Origin: Burkholderiales bacterium UBA1834
Lineage (GTDB): Bacteria; Pseudomonadota; Gammaproteobacteria; Burkholderiales; Burkholderiaceae_C
DNA: 15,339 nucleotides
Direction: 5' to 3'
Assembly: GCA_002339015.1 (NCBI GenBank)
Contig: DDJC01000102.1
Coordinates: forward strand, 1-15,339
Shown: positions 13,657 to 15,339 of the stretch, in pieces
Position numbering within the stretch: position 1 is the stretch's first letter
Layout of the letters: each line of letters starts with the position of its first letter
The notes under the pieces: generated by a model
What the model was told of the DNA's origin: nothing
Database searches by the model: none
The model's input: only the letters and a program-made list of their open reading frames with translations
Made by a program: the position numbers and the translations under genes

Positions 13657-13793
13657 GCCCCGGTAATGTTCAGCCAAGTATCGAATAAACTGACGACATG
13701 GAAAAGAGGGCGCTTGGCCGCGGCTGCCAAAGCGACCTCGGTTTCCCTCACACTCCCCTTTTTCGCGACCCATCCTTTTCGACGAGGTTATCC
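13657..13793 (+). promoter_or_regulatory. glcB: glcB upstream region
   Basis: This 137-bp stretch must hold the glcB promoter and leader. I see an A/T-richer patch at 13676-13690 (AAGTATCGAATAAAC) but no hexamer pair close to the sigma-70 consensus, and no -24/-12 sigma-54 pattern. GAGG at 13784-13787 is the ribosome binding site, 6 nt before the ATG. A weak promoter that needs an activator would fit LysR control. Confidence 0.4.
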
Positions 13794-15339
13794 ATGACCG
13801 CACGCACCACCGTCCATGGCCTGCAAGTGGCCACCGAGCTCTACCGTTTCATCGAAGACAAGGTGCTGCCGGGCACCGGCGTCGACAGCGCCAAGTTCTG
13901 GGCGGGCTTCGACCAGATCGTGAGCGACCTGGCCCCCAAGAACGCCGCCTTGCTGGCCGAGCGCGACCGCATCCAGACCGAGATGGACAGCTGGCACGCC
14001 GCCAACCCGGGCCCGATCAAGGACATGGCTGCCTACAAGGCCCACCTGGAAAAGATCGGCTACATGGTGCCCGTGCCCGGGGACGTGAAGGCCACCACCA
14101 CCAACGTGGATGCCGAGCTGGCCACGCAGGCCGGCCCGCAACTGGTCGTGCCCATCCTGAACGCCCGCTACGCGCTGAACGCCGCCAATGCCCGCTGGGG
14201 CAGCCTGTACGACGCGCTGTATGGCACCGATGCCATCAGTGAAGAAGGCGGCGCCACCAAGGGCCCCGGCTACAACGAAGTGCGCGGCGCGAAGGTCGTC
14301 GCCTGGGCGCGCAACTTCCTGGACCAGGCCACCCCGCTGGAAAGCGGTTCGCACGCCGATGCCAAGGCCTACAAGGTCGAAGGCGGCCGCCTGGTCGTGG
14401 ACCTCAAGGGCGGCCACAGCACAGGCCTGAAGAACCCGGACCAGTTCGTGGGCTACCAGGGTGACGCCTCCGAGCCCAAGAGCGTGCTGCTGGTCAACAA
14501 CGGCATGCACATTGACATCCAGATCAACCCCGGCACGGTGGTGGGCACCCTGGATGCCGCCGGCGTGTCCGACGTGGTGCTGGAATCGGCCGTGTCCACC
14601 ATCCTGGACCTGGAAGACTCCGTGGCTGCTGTCGATGCCGAAGACAAGGTGCTGGGCTACAGCAACTGGCTGGGCATCCAGCTGGGCACGCTGACCGAGG
14701 CCGTGAGCAAGGGCGGCAAGACCTTCACTCGCGCGCTGAACCCCGACCGCGTCTACACCGGCCCCAACGGCGGCGAGGTGAAACTGCACGGCCGCTCGCT
14801 GATGTTCGTGCGCAACGTGGGCCACCTGATGACCAACCCGGCCATCCTGTGGGGCGCCGAGGGCAAGGAGATCCCCGAAGGCATCATGGACGCCGTGGTG
14901 ACCACCACCATCGCCCTGCACGACCTGCAAGGCCGTGGCCAGATCAACGGTCAGCCCATCCGCAACTCGCGCACGGGCTCGGTCTACATCGTCAAGCCCA
15001 AGATGCACGGCCCGGCCGAAGTGGCCTTCGCGGCCGAGCTGTTCACCCGCGTGGAACAGCTGCTGGGCCTGCCCGACAGCACCGTGAAGCTGGGCATCAT
15101 GGACGAAGAACGCCGCACCTCGGTCAACCTGAAGGCCTGTATCGTGGCTGCCAAGAGCCGCGTGGCCTTCATCAACACCGGCTTCCTGGACCGCACCGGC
15201 GATGAGATGCACACCGCCATGCTGGCCGGCCCGATGATGCGCAAGGGCGACATCAAGAACAGCGCCTGGATCGCCGCCTACGAGCGCCGCAACGTGCTGA
15301 TCGGCCTGCAGACCGGTCTGCGCGGCCGCGCCCAGATCG
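13794..15339 (+). CDS. glcB: Malate synthase G (3' end beyond the window)
   Basis: GlcB condenses glyoxylate with acetyl-CoA to give malate, the second glyoxylate-shunt step. The frame is open from ATG 13794 (ribosome binding site GAGG, 6 nt upstream) to the right edge, giving 515 of the roughly 720-725 residues expected. It is cut by the window, not broken. Visible hallmarks are TILDLEDSVAAVD near residue 270, GRSLMFVRNVGHLMT with Arg340, VYIVKPKMHGPAEVAF near 403-418, GIMDEERRTS with Glu438, and GFLDRTGDEMHT with Asp466. By my recollection these residues correspond to E. coli Arg338, Glu427 and Asp455 (glyoxylate and magnesium binding). The extra offset comes from a short insertion near IALHDLQGRGQINGQ. 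The catalytic base Asp631 lies beyond the edge. No isocitrate lyase gene is in view. Confidence 0.96.
   Translation, partial: MTARTTVHGLQVATELYRFIEDKVLPGTGVDSAKFWAGFDQIVSDLAPKNAALLAERDRIQTEMDSWHAANPGPIKDMAAYKAHLEKIGYMVPVPGDVKATTTNVDAELATQAGPQLVVPILNARYALNAANARWGSLYDALYGTDAISEEGGATKGPGYNEVRGAKVVAWARNFLDQATPLESGSHADAKAYKVEGGRLVVDLKGGHSTGLKNPDQFVGYQGDASEPKSVLLVNNGMHIDIQINPGTVVGTLDAAGVSDVVLESAVSTILDLEDSVAAVDAEDKVLGYSNWLGIQLGTLTEAVSKGGKTFTRALNPDRVYTGPNGGEVKLHGRSLMFVRNVGHLMTNPAILWGAEGKEIPEGIMDAVVTTTIALHDLQGRGQINGQPIRNSRTGSVYIVKPKMHGPAEVAFAAELFTRVEQLLGLPDSTVKLGIMDEERRTSVNLKACIVAAKSRVAFINTGFLDRTGDEMHTAMLAGPMMRKGDIKNSAWIAAYERRNVLIGLQTGLRGRAQI

Noticed and set aside
13788..15212. A 474-codon minus-strand open frame opposite glcB
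   Set aside because: It lies antisense to an unmistakable malate synthase G. Its product is His/Gly/Ala/Val-rich without motifs, the usual mirror frame of GC-rich codons.

Overview
The window looks like ordinary chromosome from a GC-rich betaproteobacterium of the order Burkholderiales, probably near Comamonadaceae or the Leptothrix/Ideonella/Aquabacterium group. This rests on gene content (LptA-LptB-RpoN; ArgS-SPOR-DsbA; PsiF repeats; a PEP-CTERM tail; malate synthase G) and on an rRNA-leader-type sequence at the left edge. The genus is inferred, not shown. I see no prophage, insertion sequence, CRISPR array, tRNA or toxin system.

Layout. 1-162 reads on the minus strand as a strong promoter (A-tract upstream element, -35, CATAAT -10) followed by a boxA-like leader that runs off the left edge, very likely into an rRNA operon. 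rsmE (16S rRNA U1498 methyltransferase) follows on the plus strand. It converges on a long minus-strand block. In transcription order from 10021 down to 1278 the block is argS, a SPOR-domain membrane protein, dsbA, lptA, lptB, rpoN, a DUF599 membrane protein and a THUMP-domain rRNA methyltransferase with a Gly/Arg-rich N-terminal tail. The first three genes are packed end to end. A hairpin and a gap of about 100 bp separate dsbA from lptA. lptA-lptB-rpoN are again tightly packed.

At 10142 a plus-strand Ser/Thr protein kinase fused to a cyclic-nucleotide-binding-like domain diverges from argS. It converges on a short minus-strand ORF (11534-11800) that ends in a clear PEP-CTERM sorting signal but has no export signal, so it is probably a gene remnant. 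A secreted PsiF-repeat protein (11929-12210, plus) then converges on a translationally coupled minus-strand pair: a LysR-type regulator and a DUF2214 membrane protein. The LysR gene diverges from malate synthase G (glcB, 13794 to the right edge, incomplete). The space between them holds a perfect 11-bp-arm inverted repeat, plus a smaller related one over the LysR start codon.

Functions fall into translation and ribosome maturation (argS, rsmE, THUMP methyltransferase, off-edge rRNA), envelope building (lptA/lptB, dsbA, SPOR protein, DUF599) and regulation (rpoN, kinase, LysR), plus the glyoxylate-shunt enzyme. I do not see a clearly new multi-gene system. The items most worth checking are the kinase-cNMP fusion with an altered phosphate cassette, the LysR/glcB operator, the signal-less PEP-CTERM ORF, and the lptAB-rpoN block without lptC upstream or hpf/ptsN downstream.
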